Source of the DNA: Parvularcula marina
GTDB taxonomy: Bacteria; Pseudomonadota; Alphaproteobacteria; Caulobacterales; Parvularculaceae
Assembly (NCBI RefSeq): GCF_003399445.1
Contig: NZ_QUQO01000001.1
Span: 2,477,001 to 2,541,000, forward strand
Direction: 5' to 3'
DNA: 64,000 nt
Shown here: piece after piece, positions 9,233-15,887 of the stretch
Layout: every line of letters starts with the position of its first letter
How positions within the stretch are numbered: position 1 is the first letter of the stretch
Notes under the pieces: generated by a model
The model's database searches: none
What the model saw: only the letters and a program-made list of their open reading frames with translations
Told to the model about the DNA's origin: nothing
Program-made: the position numbers and the translations under genes

Positions 9233-9474
9233 TGATTTCCGCGCGTGACCGGCGGCTGGTGCTCGCCATGATCGGGGTACTCCTGGCGCAAACGCTCACC
9301 GGCCTTGTCTGGGCTGGCGGGGCAGCCGCTCGGCTTGATTATCTCGAAACAGAGATTGCGCGCGCGCACCTTTTGTCTGAGCGAACCGCGCGGCTTGAGA
9401 CGCAATCGAACCACATTCTTGAATCGCTGGAGCGGATCGAACGCAAGATCGATGAACGCGGAGGAGAGCAATAA
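9232..9474 (+). CDS. GTA g3.5-like small membrane/coiled-coil protein
   Basis: An 80-residue protein with one hydrophobic segment (about 10-28, LVLAMIGVLLAQTLTGLVWA) followed by a charged helix (LETEIARAHLLSERTARLE) that is likely a coiled coil. It sits exactly where RcGTA has the small ORF between portal and protease. Its start overlaps the portal stop and its stop overlaps the protease start. The role in particle production is not known to me. Confidence 0.75.
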   Translation: MISARDRRLVLAMIGVLLAQTLTGLVWAGGAAARLDYLETEIARAHLLSERTARLETQSNHILESLERIERKIDERGGEQ

Positions 9475-9974
9475 TGGCGCAGCCCATCTCTCCTGAAACC
9501 GTTGCTGTGGCTGGCTATGCGGCTGTCTTCGGCCAGCCGGACCTGACCGGCGACATTATCCGTCCGGGCGCTTTTCAGCAATCGATCAAAAAAATGCGGA
9601 AACTTATCCCCGCCGCCTCATCCCGTGTGATGATGCTTTATCAGCATGCGGCTGACCGTCCGGTCGGGCGTTGGGATGAATTGAAGGAAGACAGTCATGG
9701 CCTGTTCGTCAGGGGACATCTTTTTGCCGATACGCGGGACGGACGTGACCTCGTCCAGCTCCTGTCAGGGCGAGCGGTCAATGGTCTGTCTATCGGTTTC
9801 CGGCCGCGCCGTGCCCGGCGGGGTCGGGATGGCCGGCGGGAGCTCTTCGATATCGACCTCTGGGAGATTTCGATTGTGACCTTCCCCATGGCGCCCGGAG
9901 CCCGCCTGACAGAAATCGGCTCCGCCTCCAGGAAACCCCGAAACCTTCTCCATACGACAGATAGAGGACAATGA
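9474..9974 (+). CDS. GTA g4, prohead protease (HK97 type)
   Basis: A 166-residue serine protease of the HK97 prohead family, which cleaves the delta domain from the capsid protein during maturation. Visible hallmarks are GYAAVFGQPDLTGDIIRPGAF near the N-terminus, the likely catalytic His in YQHAADRPVGRW and the likely catalytic Ser in NGLSIGFRP. Length is normal for the GTA version. It overlaps the preceding and following genes by four bases each. Confidence 0.93.
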   Translation: MAQPISPETVAVAGYAAVFGQPDLTGDIIRPGAFQQSIKKMRKLIPAASSRVMMLYQHAADRPVGRWDELKEDSHGLFVRGHLFADTRDGRDLVQLLSGRAVNGLSIGFRPRRARRGRDGRRELFDIDLWEISIVTFPMAPGARLTEIGSASRKPRNLLHTTDRGQ

Positions 9975-11164
9975 TGGAACTCGAAACCAAGGCTCATGAC
10001 GGCGGCGATGCCGCAACCATGCAGGATATTCTGTACACTTTCGAACAGTTCAAACAGGCGAATGACGAACGCCTCAACGGGCTTGAAAAGCGCAGCGCCG
10101 ATCCGCTGATGGCCGAAAAGGTCGACCGTATCGGCGAGGAGCTTTCCCGCCAGCAGGCCGTGCTCGACCGTCTGGCGGCCCGCTCGGCCCGGCCGGCCCT
10201 TGATACGGCGGCCGATACCGGCAGCGAGGCGAAAAGCGCGTTTGACACCTATATGCGGACGGGCGCGATGACCGCACCGGAGCTCAAATCCATTGCTGCC
10301 GGGGATTCGAGCGGCGGGATTATCGCGCCGGATGAAACCGCCAGCCTGATCGATGCGCGGCTGAAGGACATCTCGCCGATCCGCCAGATTGCGACGGTGC
10401 GCCAGATCAGCGGGAACTCATACCGCAAGCCTTATCCGACCACGGATTTTGGGGCCGCCTGGGTCGGTGAGACCGGCGACCGGGACGAGACGACGACGCC
10501 GACCCTGATGGCGCTCGATTTCCCGGCCATGGAGCTTTACGCCATGCCGGCGGCGACCCAGGCCCTGCTTGACGATTCGGTCGTCGATATCGGCCAGTGG
10601 ATCGCCGATGAGGTGCAGACGGAATTTGCGGTTCAGGAAAGCGCGGCTTTCGTGGCCGGCAATTCCTCCAGCAAACCCAAAGGCTTCCTCTCCTATGATC
10701 AGGCGGCTGATGCGAGCCGGGATGCGGACGAAATCGGCACGGTGGCATCGGATGGCGCCGCGATCATTGCCGATGACCTGATCGATCTGGTCTACACCCT
10801 GCCGCAATCCTATCGCCAGAATGGCCGTTTCATCATGAACCGGACGGTCGCGTCCTCCATCCGCAAGCTGAAGGATCTTGAGGGCAACTATATCTGGTCG
10901 CCGGGCCTTGCCGCCGGGCAACCCTCGACACTGCTCGGCTTCCCGGTGACGGAATCCGAAGACATGCCGGATGTTGGTACGTCCACGACGCCAGTGGCTT
11001 TCGGTGATTTTGCCCGCGGCTATCTCATCGTCGACCGTGCCGGCATTCAGGTCCTGCGTGATCCGTACTCGGCCAAGCCTTACGTCCTCTTCTACACGAC
11101 CAAACGTGTCGGCGGCGGCGTTCAGGATTTCTCGGCCATCAAACTTCTCTCCATGTCGGCCTGA
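9971..11164 (+). CDS. GTA g5, major capsid protein (HK97 fold)
   Basis: A 397-residue capsid protein, matching RcGTA g5 in length. Residues up to about 85 form a charged, coiled-coil-like scaffolding (delta) domain. The rest shows HK97-fold landmarks: SSGGIIAPDETA, DFGAAWVGETG, ELYAMPAATQALLDDS and FIMNRTVASSIRKLKD. The adjacent g4 protease would remove the delta domain. The start ATG overlaps the stop of the protease gene. Confidence 0.96.
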   Translation: MMELETKAHDGGDAATMQDILYTFEQFKQANDERLNGLEKRSADPLMAEKVDRIGEELSRQQAVLDRLAARSARPALDTAADTGSEAKSAFDTYMRTGAMTAPELKSIAAGDSSGGIIAPDETASLIDARLKDISPIRQIATVRQISGNSYRKPYPTTDFGAAWVGETGDRDETTTPTLMALDFPAMELYAMPAATQALLDDSVVDIGQWIADEVQTEFAVQESAAFVAGNSSSKPKGFLSYDQAADASRDADEIGTVASDGAAIIADDLIDLVYTLPQSYRQNGRFIMNRTVASSIRKLKDLEGNYIWSPGLAAGQPSTLLGFPVTESEDMPDVGTSTTPVAFGDFARGYLIVDRAGIQVLRDPYSAKPYVLFYTTKRVGGGVQDFSAIKLLSMSA

Positions 11165-11236
11165 CGGCTGGCAGCCAACTGGTGGCGGGCTTTCCGGCCC
11201 GCCATCCCTTTCATCTTTACCAGGACAGAGCTACTC
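11165..11236 (+). promoter_or_regulatory. Short intercistronic spacer after the capsid gene
   Basis: A 72-base spacer and the largest gap inside the GTA operon. It contains the inverted pair GGCGGGC / GCCCGCC (about 11185-11201), which can fold into a hairpin but is not followed by a T run. It could stabilise the capsid message or partly reduce downstream transcription. Function is inferred only from position. Confidence 0.4.
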
Positions 11237-11785
11237 ATGTATACGCTGCTGACCCCACCGGCCTCGGAACCTTTGTCTCTGAGCGATGTGAAGACCGCCC
11301 TGCGGATCGATCATGATGATGACGATACGGCGCTGGCGGGCATGATCGCGACGGCAAGAACATTCCTTGAGCGCCGCCTCGACCATGCCTTTCTGGATCA
11401 GAGCTGGCAGGCGAGGGTGGAGGGCGCGCCCGATGGGCCTGTGCCGCTCCGTCCCGGCGCGGTCACGGCGGTCACCTCCGTCACCATCACCGATGAGGAT
11501 GGCGCAACAACCGCTCTCTCCAGTGATGACTGGCGCTTATGCGGCTCAAAGCCTGAGAGCATCCAGTTCCTGACGCCATTACCGTCCAGCACATCTCATA
11601 TCGATGTCGTCTACTCATCGGGCGCAGCGGACACGGATGATATTCCTGCTGACCTCCTTCGCGCGCTCTATCTCTTGACCGCGCATTATTATGAGGAACG
11701 CGAGCTCTTCCGGGAGCGGCGATATGTGCCGGTCCCCCTCGGTGTCGAAGCGCTCATCGAAGCCTATAAGGAGGTGCGGCTGTGA
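11237..11785 (+). CDS. GTA g6, head-tail connector (phiE125 gp8 / HK97 gp6-like)
   Basis: A 182-residue protein with the usual family opening (LSLSDVKTALRIDHDDDDTA then a LAGMIATARTFLERRL helix) and the conserved RALYLLTAHYYEERE segment near the C-terminus. These proteins form the first ring below the portal and connect the head to the tail. It follows the capsid gene after 72 bases and overlaps g7 by four bases (GTGA). Confidence 0.9.
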   Translation: MYTLLTPPASEPLSLSDVKTALRIDHDDDDTALAGMIATARTFLERRLDHAFLDQSWQARVEGAPDGPVPLRPGAVTAVTSVTITDEDGATTALSSDDWRLCGSKPESIQFLTPLPSSTSHIDVVYSSGAADTDDIPADLLRALYLLTAHYYEERELFRERRYVPVPLGVEALIEAYKEVRL

Positions 11786-12096
11786 TCAGTAGTCTGCGTG
11801 ATCGCCTGACCCTCCTGTCGCCGGTCCGCACTGCGGATGCAGGCGGCGGCTATGAGGTCAGCTATACTCCGAAAGCCACCGTTGCGGCGCGCGGCACTTC
11901 CCTCTCAGGCGCAAGGAGACCCCTTGCTGATCGCGACATCCCCGTCAGGCGGCGAAGATTTGTCCTTCGGTACAGGGATGATCTTATCTTTGAAATGCGG
12001 CTGACCCATCAGGATACGACCTACCAGATCACCGATATCCAGGAAGATGAGCAGCGCCGGTTCCATACCGTGACGGCAGAGGAGCTTCGGCCATGA
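11782..12096 (+). CDS. GTA g7, head closure / head-tail adaptor protein
   Basis: A 104-residue SPP1 gp16-type adaptor. The pattern LRDRLTLLSPVRTADAGGGY and the central ARGTSLSGARR are typical of phage head-tail joining proteins. It is expected to form the ring that seals the DNA exit channel. It starts at GTG 11782 within the g6 stop and its own stop overlaps the g8 start. Confidence 0.87.
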   Translation: MISSLRDRLTLLSPVRTADAGGGYEVSYTPKATVAARGTSLSGARRPLADRDIPVRRRRFVLRYRDDLIFEMRLTHQDTTYQITDIQEDEQRRFHTVTAEELRP

Positions 12097-12509
12097 CCCT
12101 GCCTGCCGCCTGGGCCCTGCAGGTGGGCTTGCGCAGCCATCTTGGCGCCAGCGCCGCGCTTGCCACCCACCTTGGCTCCCCGCCACGGATTTATGACCGG
12201 GTGCCGGAGGACGCCATCTTTCCCCTGCTGACGATTGGGGAGTCCCGCATCCGCCCGCTCGATGGCCGTGATCAAGCCATGGAGCACGATATCCGGCTCA
12301 ATGCCTGGTCACGCTGGGGCGGGCACAAGGAGCTGCGCGAGATCGCGGATGCGGTTCATGACGCACTTCATGATGCGGATTTCACGGTCGATGGCTTTGA
12401 CGTCATCAGTACCCGTTTTGTTTTTGCCGACATGTTCCGGCAACCCGAAAGCGACACCTATCAGGCGGTGATGCGATATCGCATCGTCACCGACAGAACC
12501 GCCGAATAA
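12093..12509 (+). CDS. GTA g8, tail terminator (DUF3168)
   Basis: A 138-residue DUF3168 protein. Features include LPAAWALQVGLRSHLGAS at the start, PRIYDRVPEDAIFPLLTIGE, and the MEHDIRLNAWSRWGG strand. In the RcGTA particle this protein caps the tail tube below the head closure ring. The four-base overlap with g7 and the 11-base gap to g9 fit one operon. Confidence 0.88.
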   Translation: MTLPAAWALQVGLRSHLGASAALATHLGSPPRIYDRVPEDAIFPLLTIGESRIRPLDGRDQAMEHDIRLNAWSRWGGHKELREIADAVHDALHDADFTVDGFDVISTRFVFADMFRQPESDTYQAVMRYRIVTDRTAE

Positions 12510-12520
12510 GGAGAAAACCA

Positions 12521-12934
12521 ATGACAGTGACCAGCGGCAAGGACATGCTGCTTCGGCTTGCCGACGGCGAAGGCGGATATGACACGATCGGGGGCTTGCG
12601 AACGAAAACATTCTCGCTCGCCTCCGGCACGGTGGATATCACCCATGCGGACAGCCCCGGCTGGCGCGAACTGCTCCCCTGCGGCGGCATCCGCCAGGCG
12701 AATGTATCCGGCAACGGATTATTCATTGATGATGATGCGGCGGAGCGTGCCAGATCCCTGTTTTTCTCTGGCGAGCATGAAACATGGCAACTCCAGATCC
12801 CCGGATTTGGCGACCTTGTGGGCGCGTTTCAGATCACCAATCTCGATTATGCCGGTGAGTTCCGGGGGGAGGCGAGCTTCTCTTTGACCCTCGCCTCGGC
12901 AGGCGAGGTAACCTTCACGGCGGCAGTATCATGA
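12521..12934 (+). CDS. GTA g9, major tail tube protein
   Basis: A 137-residue tail tube protein of the TP901-1 major tail type. It begins with SGKDMLLRLADGEGGYDTIG and contains SGTVDITHADSPGWRELLP and FQITNLDYAGEFRGEASFSL, all standard for this family. GGAG precedes the ATG (ataaggagaaaacca). It stacks in rings to form the tube. Its stop overlaps the ATG of g10. Confidence 0.9.
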   Translation: MTVTSGKDMLLRLADGEGGYDTIGGLRTKTFSLASGTVDITHADSPGWRELLPCGGIRQANVSGNGLFIDDDAAERARSLFFSGEHETWQLQIPGFGDLVGAFQITNLDYAGEFRGEASFSLTLASAGEVTFTAAVS

Positions 12935-13269
12935 GCGCGGCCGCCCCTCCCGCCCTGACGATTGACGGCGAACCGGTGCCGGTTCGACTGACACTTGGCG
13001 CGCTTGCCGAGATCGAGGATGCGCTCGGCGCCGATACGCTCAGCGATCTTGCGCGGATGCTCGCCAATCCATCGGTCAGGCAGATCCTCCTTATTCTGCC
13101 GGTTCTGATCCGGGCGGCGGGCGGCACAGCGGCCGTCCCGCGTATCAGTGAGGGGACGGTTCATCTGGGGGAGGCGATGCGCGTCATGGCGCATCTCTTC
13201 CGGGATCTGATGGCTGGGGAGGTGCCGGGAAAGCCGAAGCCGCCCGGGCCCGATGGGGCGCCTGGCTGA
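12931..13269 (+). CDS. GTA g10, tail assembly chaperone N-terminal (G-like) protein
   Basis: A 112-residue protein of the GTA tail assembly chaperone group. It starts IDGEPVPVRLTLGALAEIED and ends with a Pro/Gly-rich tail (KPKPPGPDGAPG). Phage chaperones of this kind bind tape measure protein while the tail tube assembles. The last 12 codons overlap an open frame shifted by -1 that encodes the partner domain, and they contain the heptamer G GGA AAG in the right phase for slippage. The protein is therefore probably the unshifted, major product of a G/GT-type pair. Confidence 0.85.
   Translation: MSAAAPPALTIDGEPVPVRLTLGALAEIEDALGADTLSDLARMLANPSVRQILLILPVLIRAAGGTAAVPRISEGTVHLGEAMRVMAHLFRDLMAGEVPGKPKPPGPDGAPG
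13227..13233 (+). promoter_or_regulatory. Candidate -1 ribosomal frameshift site (G GGA AAG)
   Basis: The heptamer GGGAAAG is read G GGA AAG in the g10 frame, the same site that lambda uses for its G/GT tail proteins. A slip keeps Gly-Lys paired and moves into the downstream frame, which has no ATG, GTG or TTG before 13293. Seven bases downstream, CGCCC (13241-13245) can pair with GGGCG (13256-13260) in a GC-only stem. I see the site and phase directly; that slippage happens is inference. Confidence 0.65.
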
Positions 13270-13424
13270 CTTTCTGGCTCGCCCGCTTTGGCGTGACGCC
13301 AGCCGTCTTCTGGCAATTGGAGGCAAGGGATTTCGTCCTCTGCCTTGAGGCGTGGCAGCAATCGCAAGACGAGCCTTTTGACCGCGGGGCGCTTGAAAAG
13401 CTCCTGGAACGGAACGGACAATAA
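13233..13424 (+). CDS. GTA g10.1, tail assembly chaperone C-terminal (T-like) domain, likely made by frameshift
   Basis: An open frame from 13152 to TAA 13422-13424 encodes a 60-odd-residue domain with WLTFWLARFGVTPAVFWQLE and an acidic, leucine-rich end (FDRGALEKLLERNGQ). This matches the small tail assembly chaperone normally found here in GTA clusters (rcc01693-type). It lacks a conventional start codon upstream of the conserved part; the first GTG (13293) would cut off the opening helix. Reading from g10 by a -1 slip at 13227-13233 gives a 164-residue fusion. The stop is one base before the ATG of the tape measure gene. Confidence 0.7.
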   Translation, partial: AEAARARWGAWLTFWLARFGVTPAVFWQLEARDFVLCLEAWQQSQDEPFDRGALEKLLERNGQ

Positions 13425-13425
13425 T

Positions 13426-13959
13426 ATGAGCGAAACACTCACCCTTACGCTGGCAACGGATGATTTCCGGGAAGGCCTCGACGCCCTTCGCCGGGAGATC
13501 GAGACGCTGGTCGAAGACGACCTCAATCCGCTGGCCGCCAGTGTCGAAGAGACCTTCTCCTCGCTTGGCCAGTCGATTGGGGACAATCTTGAAGACGCAG
13601 CAGCGAGAGGACGCCTTTCGGTTAAGGGGCTCGTCAATGACGTGCTCGCCGATCTGTCGCGGCTTGCCGCGGACCAATTCGTCCGGGCGCCTCTTGAAGA
13701 AATCTTAGGCTCCGTCTTTGGCGGCGCAAGAGCGGGCGGCGGCGGGGTGGCGCGCGGCGTGCCCTATCTCGTTGGGGAACAGGGGCCGGAGCTGTTTGTG
13801 CCCGCAGGCGCTGGCAATGTTGTCCCGCAAGGGGCCGGGCCGGTGACCGTCAATATCTCCATGCCATCGAGCTCGCCGGGGGATCCCCTTGGTCGGTCGG
13901 AAGGTCAGCTTTCGGGCGCCGTGCTCCGGGGGCTGAGAAAGGCGATGCGCAATGGCTGA
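13426..13959 (+). CDS. GTA g11, short tail tape measure protein
   Basis: A 177-residue protein starting at ATG 13426 (the frame is open further upstream but that part overlaps g10.1). It has an amphipathic helical first half and the C-terminal signature GVPYLVGEQGPELFVP, common at the end of tape measure proteins, then a Gly/Ala-rich link to VTVNISMPSS. The very short length fits the short tail of the GTA particle. It overlaps g12 by eight bases. Confidence 0.85.
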   Translation: MSETLTLTLATDDFREGLDALRREIETLVEDDLNPLAASVEETFSSLGQSIGDNLEDAAARGRLSVKGLVNDVLADLSRLAADQFVRAPLEEILGSVFGGARAGGGGVARGVPYLVGEQGPELFVPAGAGNVVPQGAGPVTVNISMPSSSPGDPLGRSEGQLSGAVLRGLRKAMRNG

Positions 13960-14587
13960 AGCCTTTCATGATGTTCTGTTCCCTGTCGATATTGCCCTCG
14001 GCTCCCGTGGCGGACCCATCCGCCGCACGGAAATTGTCACGCTCGCCTCGGGGCAGGAGCGCCGTCTTGCGCGCTGGGCGCAAAGCCGCCGCCGCTATGA
14101 TGCGGGATATGGTGTGCGCTGCCGGGCCGATATCGACGCCCTGATCGCGTTTTTCGAAGTGCGCGAAGGCCGCCGCTATGCTTTCCGGTTCCGCGATCCT
14201 TTCGACCATGTCTCCGGCGTCAGCGGATCGGCACCGGCCCCCGGCGACCAGCCGTTAGGGACGGGCGATGGCACTGAGACCGTCTTTCAACTGACGAAAA
14301 CCTATTCGAGTGGCGCGATAGATGCGGCCCGCGTAATCACCCTGCCGGTGGCTGGAACGGTGCGTGTCGCGGCGGATAACAGTGAGCTGACCGAGGGCGA
14401 GGACTTCACGCTCAACGCGCTCACCGGTGAAGTAACGTTCACCGCAGCGCCGGGCGCAGGCGTCGTTCTGACCGCAGGCTTTGTTTTCGATACGCCGGTT
14501 CGGTTCGACACGGATCAATTGATCATCGAGGCGCGGACGGGTGGCGGAGACGCACCGGATATCCCGTTGATCGAGGTGAGGCGCTGA
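13952..14587 (+). CDS. GTA g12, distal tail protein (DUF2460)
   Basis: A 211-residue DUF2460 protein. It opens with FHDVLFPVDIALGSRGGP and has the family stretch RYDAGYGVRCRADIDALIAF followed by GRRYAFRFRDPFDH. In the RcGTA particle this protein forms the ring joining tube and baseplate. Stop and next start overlap by one base (TGATG). Confidence 0.93.
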   Translation: MAEAFHDVLFPVDIALGSRGGPIRRTEIVTLASGQERRLARWAQSRRRYDAGYGVRCRADIDALIAFFEVREGRRYAFRFRDPFDHVSGVSGSAPAPGDQPLGTGDGTETVFQLTKTYSSGAIDAARVITLPVAGTVRVAADNSELTEGEDFTLNALTGEVTFTAAPGAGVVLTAGFVFDTPVRFDTDQLIIEARTGGGDAPDIPLIEVRR

Positions 14588-15453
14588 TGCGGCCAGAAGA
14601 TCCCTATACAAAAGACCGGTTTGACGAAGAGGCGCCGTCGCTCTGCACCTGTTGGCGGATCATCCGTCAGGACGACGCCGAAATCGGGCTGACTGACCAT
14701 GACCGGGATATCAGTTTTACGGGCACGCTCTTCCGCTCGGCGGGCGGCGCTATGGGCAGCTCCCTTGAGGCAACGGCGTCGCTGAGCCCGGATAATGCAG
14801 ATATTATCGGTGTTCTTGACCCCGACCTTCTTGGTGCGGATGCGCTGGAGGCCGGCTTTTTTGATGAAGCGGATATCCAGGTCTGGCGCGTTGACTGGGC
14901 GGATCCTGATGCGCGGCTGCTTCTGCGGACCGGGCGGCTGGGGGAGGTCGAGCGGACAGGCGAAGGGTTCCGCGCGGAATTCCGCTCTCTCAAGGCGCAG
15001 CTCGGGCAAGTGGCGGGCCGGATCTATGGCCGCACTTGCGATGCGGCGCTGGGCGATACGCGCTGCGGCGTCGATCTTCAGGATACATCCTATCATATGG
15101 ATGGGGTGATCTCGGGCGGTGATTCAAGGCGGCTGGAGGTCACGGTCGGCACAAAACGCACCGCCGGATTTTATACAGGCGGCGCGGTCATTATCGATGA
15201 TGGCCCGCTGGCAGGCGTCATCCGCGCTATCCGGGAACATGGCGATGCGGGCGAGGATGAGAGCATCCTTCTCTGGGAAGCGCTGCCGCAGGAGCTCAGC
15301 CCCGGCACCTCTGTCCGGCTGATCGCGGGGTGCGACAAGCAGTTTGGTACATGCGCTTCGAAATTTTCCAACCAACTGAATTTCAGGGGGTTCCCACATA
15401 TTCCGGGCAATGATGTCCTGATGGCAACGGCCCGTCCGGGGGATGGGTCTTGA
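14587..15453 (+). CDS. GTA g13, baseplate hub protein (DUF2163)
   Basis: A 288-residue DUF2163/BR0599-type protein. An N-terminal domain includes CTCWRIIRQDDAEIGLTDHD, and the C-terminal half carries four cysteines in two pairs: C151 and C160 (TCDAALGDTRC), C249 and C256 (CDKQFGTC), then FRGFPHIPG. As I recall, the RcGTA hub protein binds an iron-sulfur cluster through such cysteines. It forms the trimeric baseplate hub. It is overlapped by the TTG start of g14. Confidence 0.93.
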   Translation: MRPEDPYTKDRFDEEAPSLCTCWRIIRQDDAEIGLTDHDRDISFTGTLFRSAGGAMGSSLEATASLSPDNADIIGVLDPDLLGADALEAGFFDEADIQVWRVDWADPDARLLLRTGRLGEVERTGEGFRAEFRSLKAQLGQVAGRIYGRTCDAALGDTRCGVDLQDTSYHMDGVISGGDSRRLEVTVGTKRTAGFYTGGAVIIDDGPLAGVIRAIREHGDAGEDESILLWEALPQELSPGTSVRLIAGCDKQFGTCASKFSNQLNFRGFPHIPGNDVLMATARPGDGS

Positions 15454-15887
15454 ACAGGCAGGCGGCGGCAGAACTCGCGCGCGGCTGGATTGGCACGCCC
15501 TACCGGCATCAGGCAAGCGCGAAAGGCGCGGGCACGGACTGCCTCGGCCTCATCCGGGGAGTGTGGCGTGAATTATGCGGGCCGGAGCCTGCCGCTTTGC
15601 CGCCCTATACGCCCAGATGGGATGAGGCAGGGACGGAGCACCTCCTTCAGGCCGCGCGCAGCTTTCTGATCGAAGCTGAGAACGCCGCCCCGCAAACTGG
15701 GCAGGTTCTCGTCTTTCGCATGAAAAAGGAGGGGCCCGCCAAACATTGCGGGATCGCGCTGGGTCCTGATCTCTTCCTTCATGCCTATGATGGCCGGGCG
15801 GTCAGTACGACCCGTTATTCACCTTGGTGGGCCGATCGCCTTGCCGGCATTTTTGATTATCCGTTAGCAGAGGATAAAAGCGCATGA
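15450..15887 (+). CDS. GTA g14, NlpC/P60-type cell-wall peptidase
   Basis: A 145-residue peptidase of the NlpC/P60 family. The catalytic Cys lies in GTDCLGLIRG (about residue 30) and the catalytic His is likely the one in KHCGIAL or LFLHAYDG. The baseplate-associated enzyme is expected to cut peptidoglycan cross-links so the tail can reach the inner membrane of the recipient. The start is TTG 15450, inside the TGA of g13; its TGA overlaps the ATG of g15. Confidence 0.9.
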   Translation: MNRQAAAELARGWIGTPYRHQASAKGAGTDCLGLIRGVWRELCGPEPAALPPYTPRWDEAGTEHLLQAARSFLIEAENAAPQTGQVLVFRMKKEGPAKHCGIALGPDLFLHAYDGRAVSTTRYSPWWADRLAGIFDYPLAEDKSA

